Notes under the pieces: model-generated | Seen by the model: only the letters and a program-made list of their open reading frames with translations | What the model was told of the DNA's origin: nothing | The model's database searches: none | Part shown: positions 1 to 12,112 of the stretch, in pieces | How the letters are laid out: each line of letters begins with the position of its first letter | How positions within the stretch are numbered: position 1 is the first letter of the stretch | Position numbers and translations under genes: made by a program | From: Diorhabda sublineata | Taxonomy: Eukaryota > Arthropoda > Insecta > Coleoptera > Chrysomelidae | Reading direction: 5' to 3' | DNA: 64,000 nucleotides | Assembly (NCBI RefSeq): GCF_026230105.1 | Contig: NC_079480.1 | Coordinates: 13,124,488-13,188,487, forward strand

Positions 1-413
1 CAAGAGATTCAGAGAGGAAGAAAGAGAAAGATTCAGAGATTCAATAAATGAAATGATTAGATAGAGATCCACAAAGAGAATGCGTGAAAGATATCCATAG
101 AGAGAGGGAAATTTATAGAGAAATAGAGATATTCAGGGAAAAAATATTCAGAGAGAACAGAGAGAGGGAGATCCTGAGATTCATAAAAAAAGAGACAGAG
201 AAAGGGACATATATAGAGAGAGAGGGGCAGAGAGAGGGAGAAAGATTCATAGAGAAAAGATTCAGGGCAAGAATCGAAGAGATTCGGGAAAAGTAATATC
301 TATATAGATAGAGAGAGAATGATTCAGACAGATACAATGAACGATATAATGAGAGAGAAATGCATTTAGAGAATGGCTAAGAGATATCTATAGAGAGAAG
401 TGGCTACATTTAC

Positions 414-450
<37 letters not shown>

Positions 451-905
451 CAGAGTGAGTCACATAAAAAAGGATAAAATGATTCAGAGAAAAGTATAGA
501 TATTCATTAAGAGAGAGAGAGGGGGGGAGAGGGAGAGAGATTCATGGATAAAAGATTCAGAGGGAGAATCGGAGTGATTCGGGAAAGGAAAAGCCGTAAA
601 GAAAGAGAAAGAATGATTCAATGAACGATATATTCAGGAGAGATATTCAAAAAGAAAAGAGAAAGGTAGATCTGAAGAGATTCATAGAGAAAGAATGATT
701 AAGTAATGTCCATAGTGAAAGAAAGATCTAGGGAGATAGAGAGCTAACGGTTCAGAAAGATTCACAACGAAAGAGATAGAATGAGGGAAATATACAAAGA
801 GAAAGATCCTGAAAAATTCATAGAGAAAGAGAGAGATTGACTTAAAAATATTTTCAGAGAGCGAGAGAGATTTTTCAGATAGAAAGAGATGTTAGGAGAT
901 TGGGA
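1..905. repeat. Purine-rich GA low-complexity tract
   Basis: For about 900 bases the plus strand is almost all purine. Imperfect units of the type GAGAGATTCATAGAGAAAG recur, with a pure (GA)n run near 418-447. Open frames here on both strands are Arg/Glu/Ile or Ser/Leu low-complexity translations and have no gene-like features. The tract ends about 100 bases before the first recognisable exon, so it is most likely intronic. Confidence 0.85.
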
Positions 906-1012
906 TTGGGATGATGCAAGTCTTCCACTTGCAATTCACATTTCCTTTAAAAAACTCATCTTCATCTTATTTATAAAAATGTTTTGATTGAATATATGGT
1001 CTATTTGTTTAG

Positions 1013-1299
1013 GGTCTATTCTCCGCCTCTGCAGATCGTTTCAAAACGAGCTAAAGATTTCGAATCCGGTAAACCTCTACCAGAGGATGATCCAATACAA
1101 GCGAACAAAACTAATTTTTCTCGAAGCGAATTAGCAAGACTCAGTAGTAAGAAATTGGTGCCAAATGTTACCGAACTGGCTCAGGATTACGAAATAAAAG
1201 CGTCGGAACCGAAAAAAGATACAAGTCTAACTTCAACCACCTCATCTAACTCAGTATTGAAGAGGATACAAAGAGATAGCAGATCGTTGGATAGCTCTG
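1013..1299 (+). CDS. RhoGAP19D: ARHGAP21/23-like RhoGAP, exon 1 of the window (linker upstream of PH)
   Basis: This internal exon follows a TTTGTTTAG acceptor and ends at a GTGAGT donor. It enters in phase 2 and leaves in phase 1. It encodes about 95 residues of polar sequence, including VSKRAKDFESGKPLPEDDP and a Ser/Thr run before the donor. No domain is visible, which fits the long disordered linker between the PDZ and PH domains of this family. Frame, splice sites and phase continuity with the next exons are seen directly; membership of the gene is inferred from that chain. A second AG at 1033-1034 could be used as acceptor, but it would change the incoming phase. The PDZ exons should lie before position 1. 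Confidence 0.75.
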
Positions 1300-1374
1300 G
1301 TGAGTAATTGAATTTCGATAATTTTCGACAACCGTCTTTATATTAATTTTATTTTCTTATGCGTAATGAAATAG

Positions 1375-1524
1375 GGAGCAACGCCAGCAGTGCTAGCGTC
1401 CACGAAATATTATTTGGAGGCGGCAGCGGTAAGGGGCTTTCCGGAAATGTCACCATTTCCAGCGGAAGCAAATACTTACACTGCCCCCTGCCCTCAGAAT
1501 TTCAATCGGGCAAACCACCAGCAG
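1375..1524 (+). CDS. RhoGAP19D: ARHGAP21/23-like RhoGAP, exon 2 (Gly/Ser-rich linker)
   Basis: The exon lies 75 bases after exon 1, between an ATAG acceptor and a GTTAGA donor, phase 1 to phase 1. It encodes about 50 residues, among them ASVHEILFGGGSGKGLSG and KYLHCPLPSEFQSGKPP. A stronger-looking donor, GTAAGG at 1429, lies inside it, also in phase 1, so a 54-base short form is equally allowed by frame. The longer form is preferred because the open frame and the GC-rich, gene-like composition continue to 1524. Part of the disordered linker; no domain seen. Confidence 0.65.
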
Positions 1525-1727
1525 GTTAGAGCGAATGTTGAATTTTTGAGAGCATGTACTAGTACTAATATTTCGATAAGATGTTTAAATAACTTGATTT
1601 TACAAAAAATTATTTGCCATTACATATTATGAAGAAAATTTTTCGAAAAACAAACAACTATTTTTTTAGTTTCGAACTTAAACAGGCAGTGGCAGCGATT
1701 TGACGTTGGGAGTGGGGCGGGGGAGGG

Positions 1728-2670
1728 ATTGCTTTTATAGCAAATTCGATTTCTTTTCCAATATTCTTGCGGCTTCTTCAAAGTTACAATCACAGCGGCC
1801 CAGAAAACTCACAAAATGAAAACTCACAAAATACTCTAAAATATTTAATAATTGAATAATTATAAAGAAGAGAGAGGGAATCATCATTTAACCAATTGAA
1901 CCTATCTAGCTTCCCTACTATATAATAATATACACTCGTAAGTTTTAATCTATTTATCAATATGAATCCAGATTTGTAAATTTTCACTTGAAATGTTGAC
2001 ATTTTTTAAAATTTTTTATCTGTCAATTTATTTCTGCTCTATCCTGTGTTGCTTCCAATATTCTCGAGTCTTCAAAGTTACAGTCACAACGTTCCAGAAA
2101 ACTCACAGAACACTCTAGGATATTTAATTGAATCTTTAAAGTGTTGAATCAAGTTGTAAAATATGGCAAAGAGGAGTATTCCTTAGAAATATTGTAACAA
2201 GGCTCAGTATATTATTTTTCTTTTCTCTTATTACGCAATTATCGAATATTCTCTTGAATTCTGTGAGTTTTCTAGACCGTTATGACTGTGACTTCGAAGA
2301 ACCTACAAGAATATTGAAGAGGAAATCGAATTTGCTATAAAACAACACACGATATAACATTAATAAATTGACAGATAGAAAGTTTAGAAAAATGTCAACA
2401 TTTCAAGTGAAAATTTACAAATCTCGATTCATATAGATAAATAGATTAAAACTTCCGAGTGTGACAATGTAATTATATAGTAGTAAAGGTAGATAGGTTC
2501 AATTGGTTAAATGATTTTTCTTTCTCTTCTGTAAATTGGTCTCCCTCCATATATTTATCCAGTTAATAAATATTCTAGAGTATTCTGTGAGTTTTCTGGA
2601 CCGTTGTGACCATTTTTTTGTAATTAATAATTGAGTGATTTCCGTGTATCATTCTCGAATCTTCAAAGTA
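1728..2670. repeat. Rearranged inverted repeat cluster
   Basis: Two blocks are repeated in inverted orientation. A block around 1735-1812 matches the reverse complement of about 2260-2338, and a block around 1860-2010 matches the reverse complement of about 2390-2535. The order of the blocks is kept rather than reversed, so this is not one simple hairpin. Shorter copies of the motif GTGAGTTTTCTGGACCGTTG lie near 2085-2110 (minus) and 2585-2610 (plus). A weaker relative is seen near 15928-16060. No protein coding is evident; probably a decayed non-autonomous element with nested copies. Confidence 0.7.
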
Positions 2671-3544
2671 CTAAATCGAATTTAAAATTTGACAAAAAGA
2701 TATTTCATCTATTTTCATTTTCTTCATTCATTTTGTACAATTAGTACTTGTCTCTGATTAACTATAAATGTCGATGTATAGAAATGTTTTTTTTAAATAG
2801 TGTTTTAAACATCTAATAATTATAATGTAATGCTGAGTGTTGATTGAAAGCTTCATGTGTAACAAGTATTTTGGTGTAGTTGTAGTTAATACTATTATGT
2901 TTCAAAAATATTTCTTTCTTGAACAAATATTGTATGAAACAACTATATTGCTCTCTTGGTAATTGACAACTATCATCTACGAGGTGTGATCAAAATTATT
3001 TTATTAAAAGCATAGTAAACATGAAATTTGTATCAAGTTCCTTCAAAGTACTGCCTTTAGCTAACAGTAAACTTATCTCAATGCTGAATCAATCACTTAA
3101 AGCATTTCTAAAAAGCTTGTTTTGAAATGTCTTTTATCTACTCTATTGGGATAATCTCATGGTCAAGAATAGGGTCAAAACGTTTTCTGTTTGTTACTTT
3201 TTTATTTCCGGGTTGGACCATGGTTAGGCGGATGCGGGTCGAAAAAAAGACATTAAACAGCTGAAAACTCATGAATTGAAAGCACTTGTGTCATGGCACA
3301 TTGTTATAATGAAGAAGAAAGCAATTGACACATTTTCCGCTCTTCTCACATTGGTTCCAATACCTCTATAGTCTGTTTAAATGGACGAGTTTACTCACTT
3401 ATTGCACATTTTCATCTGTTACTGAGAACGAAGGACGTTAATCGTTCTTAATTAGCTCATTTCCATTTTTAAAACTGTAAACAGTCTTCAAGAACTCTAT
3501 TTCATAAGACATTAAAGCTACAGTAACAGACTCCTGGGCTCCAT
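2671..3544. other. Intron 2, unassigned AT-rich sequence
   Basis: No convincing coding or RNA gene was found. The sequence TACGAGGTGTGATCAAAATT at about 2979 resembles the terminus of the mariner-like elements elsewhere in the window, but no partner end or transposase frame was recognised next to it. Confidence 0.4.
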
Positions 3545-4115
3545 TCAAAACCAGTACACTGACACAAATATATAGTCTGGTCCTTCGAGTCGGATTTTTA
3601 CAAGAAAATTATGGTAAGATACAACTGTTACCGTGAATGTTGGGATAGTGCTAGTAAACAGTGCTTTCGCTGTAAATGAATACTTCATTAACTACCACTG
3701 CCCTAACAGTTTGATCCTTCGGGGCATCCATAATTCGATGATATCCGTCTCGAAGGACCAAAAAATGTTATTACGAGTGTCGGCGTAGAAGTATCAGACA
3801 TAGTGTTCAGTATAAATATTGTTTTAGAAGGTATTGAACATTTCCTTTACTACCATTACCCTGACACAATTACACCGTCGGGTCCTTCGAGCTGGATTTC
3901 AATCAGCAAATTATAGAAGACACAAAAGTAACTGTAAGTGTTGGTTTTGAGGTATTAAACAGTGTGTTTAGTATAAATGTTGTCAACTGTGTTTTAGAAG
4001 GTATTATAACGAACACTTCATTTACTACCACTTGACACAATTACACGGTCTGGTCTTTCGAGCCTTCCATAATTTGATGATATCCAGCTCGAAGGACAAA
4101 AAAACTACCACAGAT
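3545..4115. repeat. Palindromic repeat cluster with core TGGTCCTTCGAGC
   Basis: The core TGGTCCTTCGAGC or its reverse complement occurs four to six times, near 3577, 3713, 3753, 3878, 4047 and 4093. The outer copies are arranged as inverted pairs about 30-40 bases apart. The cores are joined by recurring phrases such as TTTACTACCACT, GACACAATTACAC and AACAGTGTGTTTAGTATAAAT, some of them inverted. The same core returns in intron 13 (61862-62290) and the same flanking phrases in the element at 29719-29898. No open frame. Best read as overlapping copies of one hairpin-forming non-autonomous element. Confidence 0.75.
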
Positions 4116-5656
4116 ATTCTTGGAGGTATTCAAATTTTTTCATTACAAATGCAAATGCTTCAATGAGTGAATTATTTGAGTACTAATTGTCTTCTTCTAT
4201 GGGCACAAATGAGAAAAACTAACAGCATGTACGTTTTTTTTGTGTTTGCGTTTTTATTCTAACAATAACATTTTTCTTATAAGTTATTTATCACTAAATA
4301 GAAACAAATAAAAAAATTGTTGCAAAACAATCAATTTAGGGTTTAGGATGTTGAACCGTTTAGGTTCTTCTTCTTTTTTGGCTTGGTCTTTGCTTATATG
4401 ATTATACAGTTATTAAACATGTATAAATTGACATGTAGGAACTTTAGCTAGGAGCTAATAAGTAAAAAAGTTCCCCATATGTGTTACAGAATTAAAAATA
4501 AAACTACCCTTCAAAAAGTTGATTTTATATCTGACAGCAGTACAATAAGGATTTGCTAATTTTTCGCATTAGCACCTGTACTAAAGGACATCTTGCAGTT
4601 TTATTAAGCGGACGATCGTCTTTAATGTCGCGTCTTTTACATTTACAATTGATGGTATTCGCTAAAGGGCGTGACAATTTATTACCGTCCGGACGGCAAC
4701 GGCGCAACGTGTGGGTCTTTGCATTTGATTATTAACGAACATATTTGAATAAAAATCATTGTAATGATGTGTTGCTGAGAGATTTAACCAAACACATTAT
4801 GATTAATTGAACAAGTTCTCTTTAGGAATGAGGATGTAGCTGGTTTGTCGAGTTGTATTTAATGACAGTCGAGCTCGAATATCTCGTGGTGAGATTGTTA
4901 TAAAAATTGATTTATTTGTTTGTTTTTGTACTTTTGGCATACCATTAGTCGCCAAGTAGACTTTGAAAAATTAATTCTCACGTTCAACGATGAAAACTTA
5001 ATCTAAAGAGCTATTTGCGAAAGAAAAGAAATAGACATGGGTTATAGCGTTTGACATTATTAATAGAAGATACATTTGATAGATTTCATATTAACCTAAC
5101 TTGATAGAAGTTTGAGGTGTAGATATCATCTATGATCTATACTGTTTTTGTTTTATTCCTTCCCAAAATCTTCACAGAAAACCTGAAATTGCAAAATACT
5201 TAAACTGTTGAACCCTATCTTGGATATAGAAGTTTATATTTATGAAAGGTAGCTCAAATCACTAATGCCTTAGCCAAGAAAATGTACTGAAGAGAAAACA
5301 TCTCACATACCAATCAAAACATTGAGCAGTTGTCTGCTTGATTATCACGAGGTTATCGTTGCCGGCAACGTAGCGTATAAGAATGAACCTTTTGAAGGTT
5401 AAATTCTCACATTATTACAATCACGTTAAAAATTAAAAGCATAATAAGCTTAATAACTATAGAATATCAAAATAAGTTAAATTTGAATCTTACTTACATT
5501 AAAATATTCCTGGCAATAAAAATAATTACAAAAAAATTTTTACCAAGTGTTTTAATAATGGTATTTTTACATCCTGGCACAAAACACGATTTATATACCA
5601 CCATTTATTTTGTAATAACATAGATAACATAGACGATAACTGTCGTATTTACTTTA
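4116..5656. other. Intron 2, no recognisable feature
   Basis: AT-rich sequence without a supported gene or clear repeat. A small overlapping open-frame pair near 4525-4735 shows no similarity that I recognise. Confidence 0.5.
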
Positions 5657-6295
5657 TATCATATGTTCAGTGTTTATTTTATACCTATCTCGGCAAGTAA
5701 TATGCCCGCCTTACTGAAATGTTTAAACTACCTACAAAATTTTTGAATTTTCAATAATTTTTTTCTGTATAAATATTGATTGAAGAATTAAAAAAAATAT
5801 AATAAAAGTTGTATAAAAACTATCCAAAACTATTTTTTTCTCAAACCATGCTACTTGGTAAGATAAACTACTTGTCAAGTTTGGAAAAGTATTTACAATT
5901 TCGTATTTTGATTACCAAATTATTAATTGATGACATGGTTGTGATTAGGGAACTATTATTTTATCCAAATATATAAATATAACCGAAAAAAGACTATATG
6001 GCTATTAGACTCTCAAATTTCTTTCTAGTAATTCCGAGATTTGTTTTTAAATTGAAAAATGGTGGTCTTCCATGTTGCGTTGTGGATGTTTTGAAAGATC
6101 CACACCGAATTTTGGCTGTTTGTATCATATGTTCAGTGTTTATTTTATACCTATGATGTCACGCATTATGGCGGTTTTACTGAAATGTTTAAACTACCTA
6201 CAAAATTTTTGAATTTCCACTATTTTTTTCTCTATAAACATGATCAAAGAATTAAAAAAAAAATGTAAGAAAAGCTATTTTTTCTCAAACTGAGC
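5657..6295. repeat. Direct repeat pair, offset about 466 bp
   Basis: The stretch from ATCATATGTTCAGTGTTTAT at about 5658 to about 5850 is repeated at about 6124-6295. The shared phrases include AAATGTTTAAACTACCTAC and TTCTCAAAC. The copies differ by substitutions and small gaps. Non-coding; a decayed duplicated interspersed repeat. Confidence 0.65.
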
Positions 6296-6512
6296 AAGTA
6301 CTCTATTCAGTTACTAATTTATGTGTCAAGCAACTTATTAGTCCTTTAGAATGTTCACGAACCCCTGAATCAGTAGCATCAGTAGGTCTATTCAAATATT
6401 TGTACCAACCTTTTATTTGTGAATACTAAAGGTCTAGTTGAAAAACGTTTAAAAGGCATTAAGAAATAAATATATTTTTTATATATGGGTAAAATTCATT
6501 TATTAATTCTAG

Positions 6513-6623
6513 ATATTGTAGATCTGACACCAAAAATGCGAGTTAGATCGAACTCAGTTGAATCCTGGATTGGTGCGATGACCGATAGAAGAAAGGCGAA
6601 AGATGAGTCACAAAAAACACGAG
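6513..6623 (+). CDS. RhoGAP19D: ARHGAP21/23-like RhoGAP, exon 3 (linker)
   Basis: This short exon lies between a TTAATTCTAG acceptor and a GTAAAT donor, phase 1 to 1. It encodes about 37 residues, including DLTPKMRVRSNSVESW and IGAMTDRRKAKDE. The RVRSNSVESW segment is a basic Ser motif of the kind phosphorylated by basophilic kinases or bound by 14-3-3 proteins; this is an inference from sequence only. Unlike its surroundings the stretch has balanced base composition, and it fits the phase chain exactly. Confidence 0.8.
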
Positions 6624-8539
6624 GTAAATTTAAATTTTCTTTAGAATAGTAAAATATAGAGCGAAAAATGGATGTCAGTCTAATCGGTGTTTGATAAAAA
6701 TTTCTCTTATCAACATTGTTGCTAATAATTGTGGGAAGAATCAGTAGCTACATTTGCGGTTAATTCTGAAAAATTATATGATGGATAATTATAAGATTCA
6801 CTTTCGACATTTATCATTCTATAAATGTTGAATAAACTCAATTAATTTCAACGATTGAATTAGCAAAAAACTCCTATTTATATTGAAATAAATGCTGATT
6901 AAGTGTATTTCTGAAATATAATCTTTTTACTTTTAATTTTTTTAATTTTTAAAAACGTCCGGATTTTTCTAGATATAACTGGATACTATTTTTTTTATTT
7001 ATTTTTATCATCAATTGGTAATTTAATTTTCTCTTGACATCATCATGAGACCGAAAATGCATTATTTTATATTCTTTTTTTAGTGTAATTTTATTATAGT
7101 CCAGTAAACAACTGTAAAAATCACCTCAGCATTACACCGAAACGCATGGATTTGCGTGAAACTTTGAAATTAAGTTCTATTTACCTTTCACTTTAAAATC
7201 TACTTTATGCCAATATGTGCAATTTATTGTAAGGGGTGAAAACTACCCTTCAATGTCAAAATTCGATCAAATAAAAGTTAAAGCATTTAGAAAATTACAA
7301 AAAAAACTTTTAGGATTAAAATAAAGATAGCATGATGTTTAGGGATACTATTTATATTTTTCAACCCTTAATCAATGTATTTCAACCCATATTATATCCA
7401 TATATATGTAGAAAGTCTTTTTACCATGTGTATAAACACACATACATACACAACACAAAGTGTGTTAGTTTATTTTAGGTATAATTTATTTTTGAGCTAG
7501 GTAGTTGATTAAAAAATCATTTTATAGGAAATGAAATACATTGAACCCTTTATTTTTAAAAGGGAAACGTCCAAAGGGCACCAAAATGGTACCAGTCACT
7601 CGATGCTATGAAGTTTAAAAGGTTATATCTCGGTTAATTCAGAAGTTAAGAAAAAAATAAAAAAAACGAAATTTTTATTAAAAAAAACTTTTTGTTTTAT
7701 AACAGTTTTAACGTATTTTTCATATTTTTGAAGTTATAAAAAAATATAAATTAAAAAATACTTTTTCCATTGTAACCATAATTTTTTTCAGATTCAAGCC
7801 ATCTAAACCATTCAAACTTATTGATTCTATTACTTATATTCAATTAAAGTGATTTGCAAATTTATAAGATTTAATTTCAATTAGGGTGGCAATATCAATG
7901 GTAGAAATGAAGGGATATTATCTAAATTCTCGTTTGAATGGTTTTTTGAAATCCTTTAAAAAAGATTCAATACTTTTTTTTCGTAAAATTGACGGTTTTC
8001 CACTTATTCAATTTTTCAAAATCTTCCCTAAATTTCTACCTTTAATAAATCATAACTCGGTTCGTGGTAGGTCTTTAACCAAAAAAAAAACTCTTTTTTT
8101 AAACCTACTTTAAACCTTCTTACAGTTTTTTCGATAAAATCTAAAATTTTTGAATTATTCATGAAAAATCGATTATGCTTAACAAAAATCAAAGTCAAAA
8201 AGTATGGAAAGGTTCCATAGACTAATTTGTGCTTAGCATGCTTTTTTCTATCGATTTCTACGATTAGTTTCAACAAAAAAATTACCACCCGCAAATGGTA
8301 CTCACCCCCCAAGTGAAATCTGCTATCGATATAAGGTGGACTTTGCTTTTTTTATTATCTACTGTTGATATTTCGATGCGTCTTGATGGAAATTTGAGAT
8401 TAAAACCGTTGTTCCCCGGACTATTAATGAGAATATGATAATAAACAACTAAAGTAATTTAAAATCTGTATATCCAACATTAATTTGACTTATAATTATT
8501 TGGGGTTGTTGATTCTACCATTTTATTCACATGATCACC
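6624..8539. other. Intron 3, 5' part
   Basis: Very AT-rich, with homopolymer A and T runs. Two overlapping open frames near 7886-8312 on opposite strands are rich in Phe/Lys/Ile and look like chance frames. Nothing else recognised. Confidence 0.5.
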
Positions 8540-9262
8540 TTTTGTCATTATGCTAGACACTTCCACGGTGATTTTATTAAAAATCCAATCGAAATATTTG
8601 AAAATACAGTGCGAGAAAATCTTAAAATTTTAAATAGTTTATTTAGTTATTCATTAACTTGCAATTGAGTTGAAACTATGAGTTTTTTCACAAAATCACT
8701 TTTGGACCTAATACTACACTCTTATAATGGGGTTTTGTTACAAAACGAATGGAAATATATGAAAATATAGTGCGAGAAAATTATATGCTATAAAAAACTT
8801 ATTTACTTATTTAATAACTTGCAATTGAGTTGAGACTATGTTTTTTTTTCAAATAATCAGCTTTGACCCTTCTACTATATTATTCCAATTGAGATTTTAT
8901 TAAAAATGAAATCGAAATATAGAGCGAGAAAATCATTTGAAATGATAAAAACTCTATTTAGTCATTCAGTAACTTGCAATTGATTGAAGACTATGAGTTT
9001 TTTCAAATAATAATTTTTGATCCTTCTACTAAATATTTCCATAGGGATTTTATTGAAAATCCAATTGAAATATTTGATAATATAGTGCGAGAAAATTCCA
9101 TGAGATAAATAAAAAATTATTTACTCATATAATAACTCGCAATTGAGTTGATACCATGATTTTTTTCACATAATCACTTTTGTTTTTACTGCTAGACACT
9201 CAAAATTTTATTATAAATCTAATCGACATAATTGAAAATATGGTACAAGAAAATTATGAAAA
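8540..9262. repeat. Tandem array, unit about 160 bp, about 4.5 copies
   Basis: The phrase GCGAGAAAAT occurs at 8611, 8772, 8934 and 9087, with a degenerate copy at about 9243, giving spacings of 161, 162, 153 and about 156. Each unit also carries CAATTGAGTTGA, ACTATGAGTTTTTTCA and TTATTAAAAATC. Copies are visibly diverged. No coding potential. Confidence 0.8.
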
Positions 9263-9829
9263 TTTTTCACTCATTTAATAGCATTATCGTTAAATGGACA
9301 AATATCGTTTCTTGTGAAGTATATTTGAACGAAATTTGTACTTTGTCAGTATTCCCAGTGTGGGTAGTCAACTATTATTTATTTTTTTCTAAAATCGAGA
9401 TACTAGAAGAGACAATTAAGTATTGCAAGACCTTTCCGGATAGATGTAGACGTACCAAGATCTTAATCGTTTGATGTTTAACTTAAGAGAAGATAACATA
9501 GACATAAAAAATAATGCTGTTTGTTTAGTAGATATTCCCAATTAGTTGGTAATGGGACATTTTCTTAAATATATTGTTTATATGTACTCCAACATTACCT
9601 CACATTGTAGAGTGCTATTCGCATTTAAGAACGCAATAGTTTAGCTCAAAAATAGTATTACATCTACAGTATGGATTATTTAATAATGAAAACATAAATT
9701 TAAACATATTTTGAAAGATATGGGTTCAAATGGGACGCTTTGAATATTTTAAGATCCTTTTAGTTAACCTTGCTTGTATAATATAAATATTTGAAATATT
9801 ATATAGGATGAGATCGTTGAATCGATGAC

Positions 9830-10880
9830 TAGTGGGCTTCTTTCGGAAAGTCTTTCATCTGCTCTCCTGTGGCCCCATCAGATTTAGAAATTGCCTCAGA
9901 AAATAACCAGAAGTCACACGGTATACTAATTAAATAAGTAAAACTGAAGTAGTCAGAGAGAGAGAGAGAGACTTTTTGATGTTCTATTTGTCTTTTTATA
10001 CTCACAAAGTTTTGCCACTTTTTTCTATTTCTACCTTTTTTTGTAGCCCCTATCCATGCTATTTTTTTTCTCCCTAAATTCGGCATGATTTCTTTGGGCA
10101 TCATCTTTTTCTCTTTTCCATTTCTCTAGCTTGCCAAATCCTGTTTGCCGATCTATTGTTTTCCAGATGTCCATCTAAACCTTTTTTTCCAATTGTTTTA
10201 ATCACTGGTGTTTCATTCAAGTCTTTTCTTATCGTTTCGTTTCTTATTCGATCTCTTCTGGTGACACCTCCGATACTTCATTTCTTCTGCTTGAGCTTTG
10301 CTTTTGTGTGAGTTTGTAAGTACCCAGCGCTTGCTACCATGTGAAATGACTGGTCTAGATATTGATTTAAACACGTTTATTTTGGTGTTTTCAGTTATTT
10401 CTTTTCTTCCCAGAAAATCTCTATTCAACGCTTGATAAAGTTTGATTGCCGCGCTGATTCTTTTATTCACCTCTGCTTCTTGATTATCTTCGTCTAAATA
10501 TTTGAAACTCTTCGCTTGTTCCAACTGTATTCAATCAATTCCTATTTTTAGTTCTTCTTCTTGTTTCCCCACGACCATTATTTTTGTCTTCTCTTCATGT
10601 ACCTCAATTCCATTGCTCGTTTCTACGTCGATTAGTTATCCTACTTATATCTATTCCAGTTTTCTTTCTACTTCTTTCGATTTCGCCGAAATCAGTTCTT
10701 TCTCCATGTTTCCATTATTTTTGCCTCACCTGGTTCTTAGTTACATGTATACTTTTGATATTGTTTCTCAGTTTGATTCTAACTCTTCTTTGTTATAAAT
10801 TATTCCATATTTGGTTTCTTCTAACACTGTCAAATGCGTTTTGGATGTCTATAAAACCGAGGTGTATGGTGGCCATAACA
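9830..10880 (-). mobile_element. LINE fragment, RTE-like, 3' part of the reverse transcriptase frame
   Basis: The minus strand encodes a degraded C-terminal portion of a LINE polyprotein. From 10524 down to 10213 it reads FKYLDEDNQEAEVNKRISAA, then KLYQALNRDFLGRKEI and SRPVISHGSKRWVLT. This is the typical segment after the YADD box of RTE-type reverse transcriptases. Upstream coding sequence to about 10880 shows the EVHEEKTKIMVVGKQ-type segment broken by stops and frameshifts. A GA microsatellite (9955-9970) interrupts the downstream end. Dead on arrival or decayed; the 5' end is missing. Confidence 0.8.
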
Positions 10881-10946
10881 TAAATTTGTTTGGTGTATAT
10901 CTAGGGAGTTTTCAATTCTTGGATATGGTAATTTAACATGAATATA

Positions 10947-11928
10947 CACTGCAGGCCAAAAGTTTCATACCACCTTAATTTAAAAAAACTCCAATAAAAT
11001 ATTAAGCGTTTAATTAAACTGTTATATGATCCAATAAAATATTTTTGACATTAATTATACTTGAGAAGCGCAAAGAAATGATGTTTCATCAAAAAATCCT
11101 CCTTTACGTTCCATGACTTTTTTTCACAAGTCTCGACATACATATCTTGCTCCAAAGCATTCCACATTTCTTCTCGCGAGGTTGGACTACAATTACGGAC
11201 GTTCCTATGGGATTAAGATCAATGCTCTTAGGAGGCCAAACCATGTTTATCAACACCAACGGTGCCTCTTTCTTTTCTAAATATCCTCTGCATAATTTGG
11301 AATTATGTTTGGGATCATTGTCCTGTTAGACAATGAATCTTCAATAAATCGTAAACCAGAAGGAACGGCATTTTGATTTAATTTTTTTTGTATTGTCAAT
11401 TTTTCATAATTCCGTCAATTTCGATCAAATCACCAGTTCCATGGCTAGAATAGCAACCCCAGACCATAACGTAGCTTTCGGCCTTCCCGAGCGTGGACGA
11501 TTTTGAAAACTGCCTTTATTATGCAAAACAACGATGGCAGAACGCACTTCACTGCTAATTACGCTGGATGTTCCCATTTTAAGACTAACTCAGATTGTTT
11601 GTGAACAAATCTGTGTAACTTCAGGTACACGGAAGTACGTGTTTTCAGCAACTAAATAATCCTTATAATTGACCGATGGGAAACAAAAGCAAAGCAATTA
11701 GTTATTAGCACATCATAAAAATATTATTACCACTTTACCACTTGGCTCTAACGCAGCTTTTATTGGCGTTTGAAAACAATCAGTGTTTATTGTCCATTAA
11801 CTTGGAAGTAAATAAAAGAATGGCTTCTTTGTAGATGTACATTTATTTTATTTATCTTATGGGGTTTCGTTACAATTGATAGATAATTATGTCGTTTTCA
11901 TGTGGTCTTAAACTTTTGGCGGGCAGTG
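10947..11928 (-). mobile_element. Tc1-like DNA transposon relic with inverted ends
   Basis: The two ends are inverted repeats of about 27 bases beginning CACTGC, followed by GCCAAAAGTTT, flanked by TA on both sides (10945-10946 and 11929-11930) as expected for Tc1/mariner target duplication. Between about 11080 and 11340 the minus strand encodes the C-terminal part of a Tc1-type DDE transposase, with KLCRGYLEKKEAP and NMVWPPKSIDLNPIG. The rest of the frame is broken by stops and the element is shorter than a full 1.5-1.7 kb Tc1, so it is inactive. Confidence 0.85.
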
Positions 11929-11930
11929 TA

Positions 11931-12112
11931 TTAATATTTTCGTCTTTTATTAGACTAACTGCATCCAATTTCCGCACTCTAATAAGAATAACTACAACTG
12001 AAACTACTACACAATAATTTATATCAATCATTACTTAATTTAGAATATAAAGTCTATACTTTTAATTCCAAAATAAAAACATTGCGACACTAAACTAACA
12101 ATTTCTCTTTAG
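11931..12112. other. 3' end of intron 3
   Basis: Short AT-rich spacer ending in the pyrimidine-rich acceptor ATTTCTCTTTAG before exon 4. No other feature. Confidence 0.5.

Noticed and set aside
84..337. Charged and Ser/Leu-rich frames in the first 340 bases
   Set aside because: They are two strands of the same GA low-complexity tract.
984..1012. Upstream extension of the exon 1 frame, giving an apparent start
   Set aside because: The extension crosses a good acceptor (TTTGTTTAG) and starts at a non-ATG codon; an internal exon fits better than a translation start.
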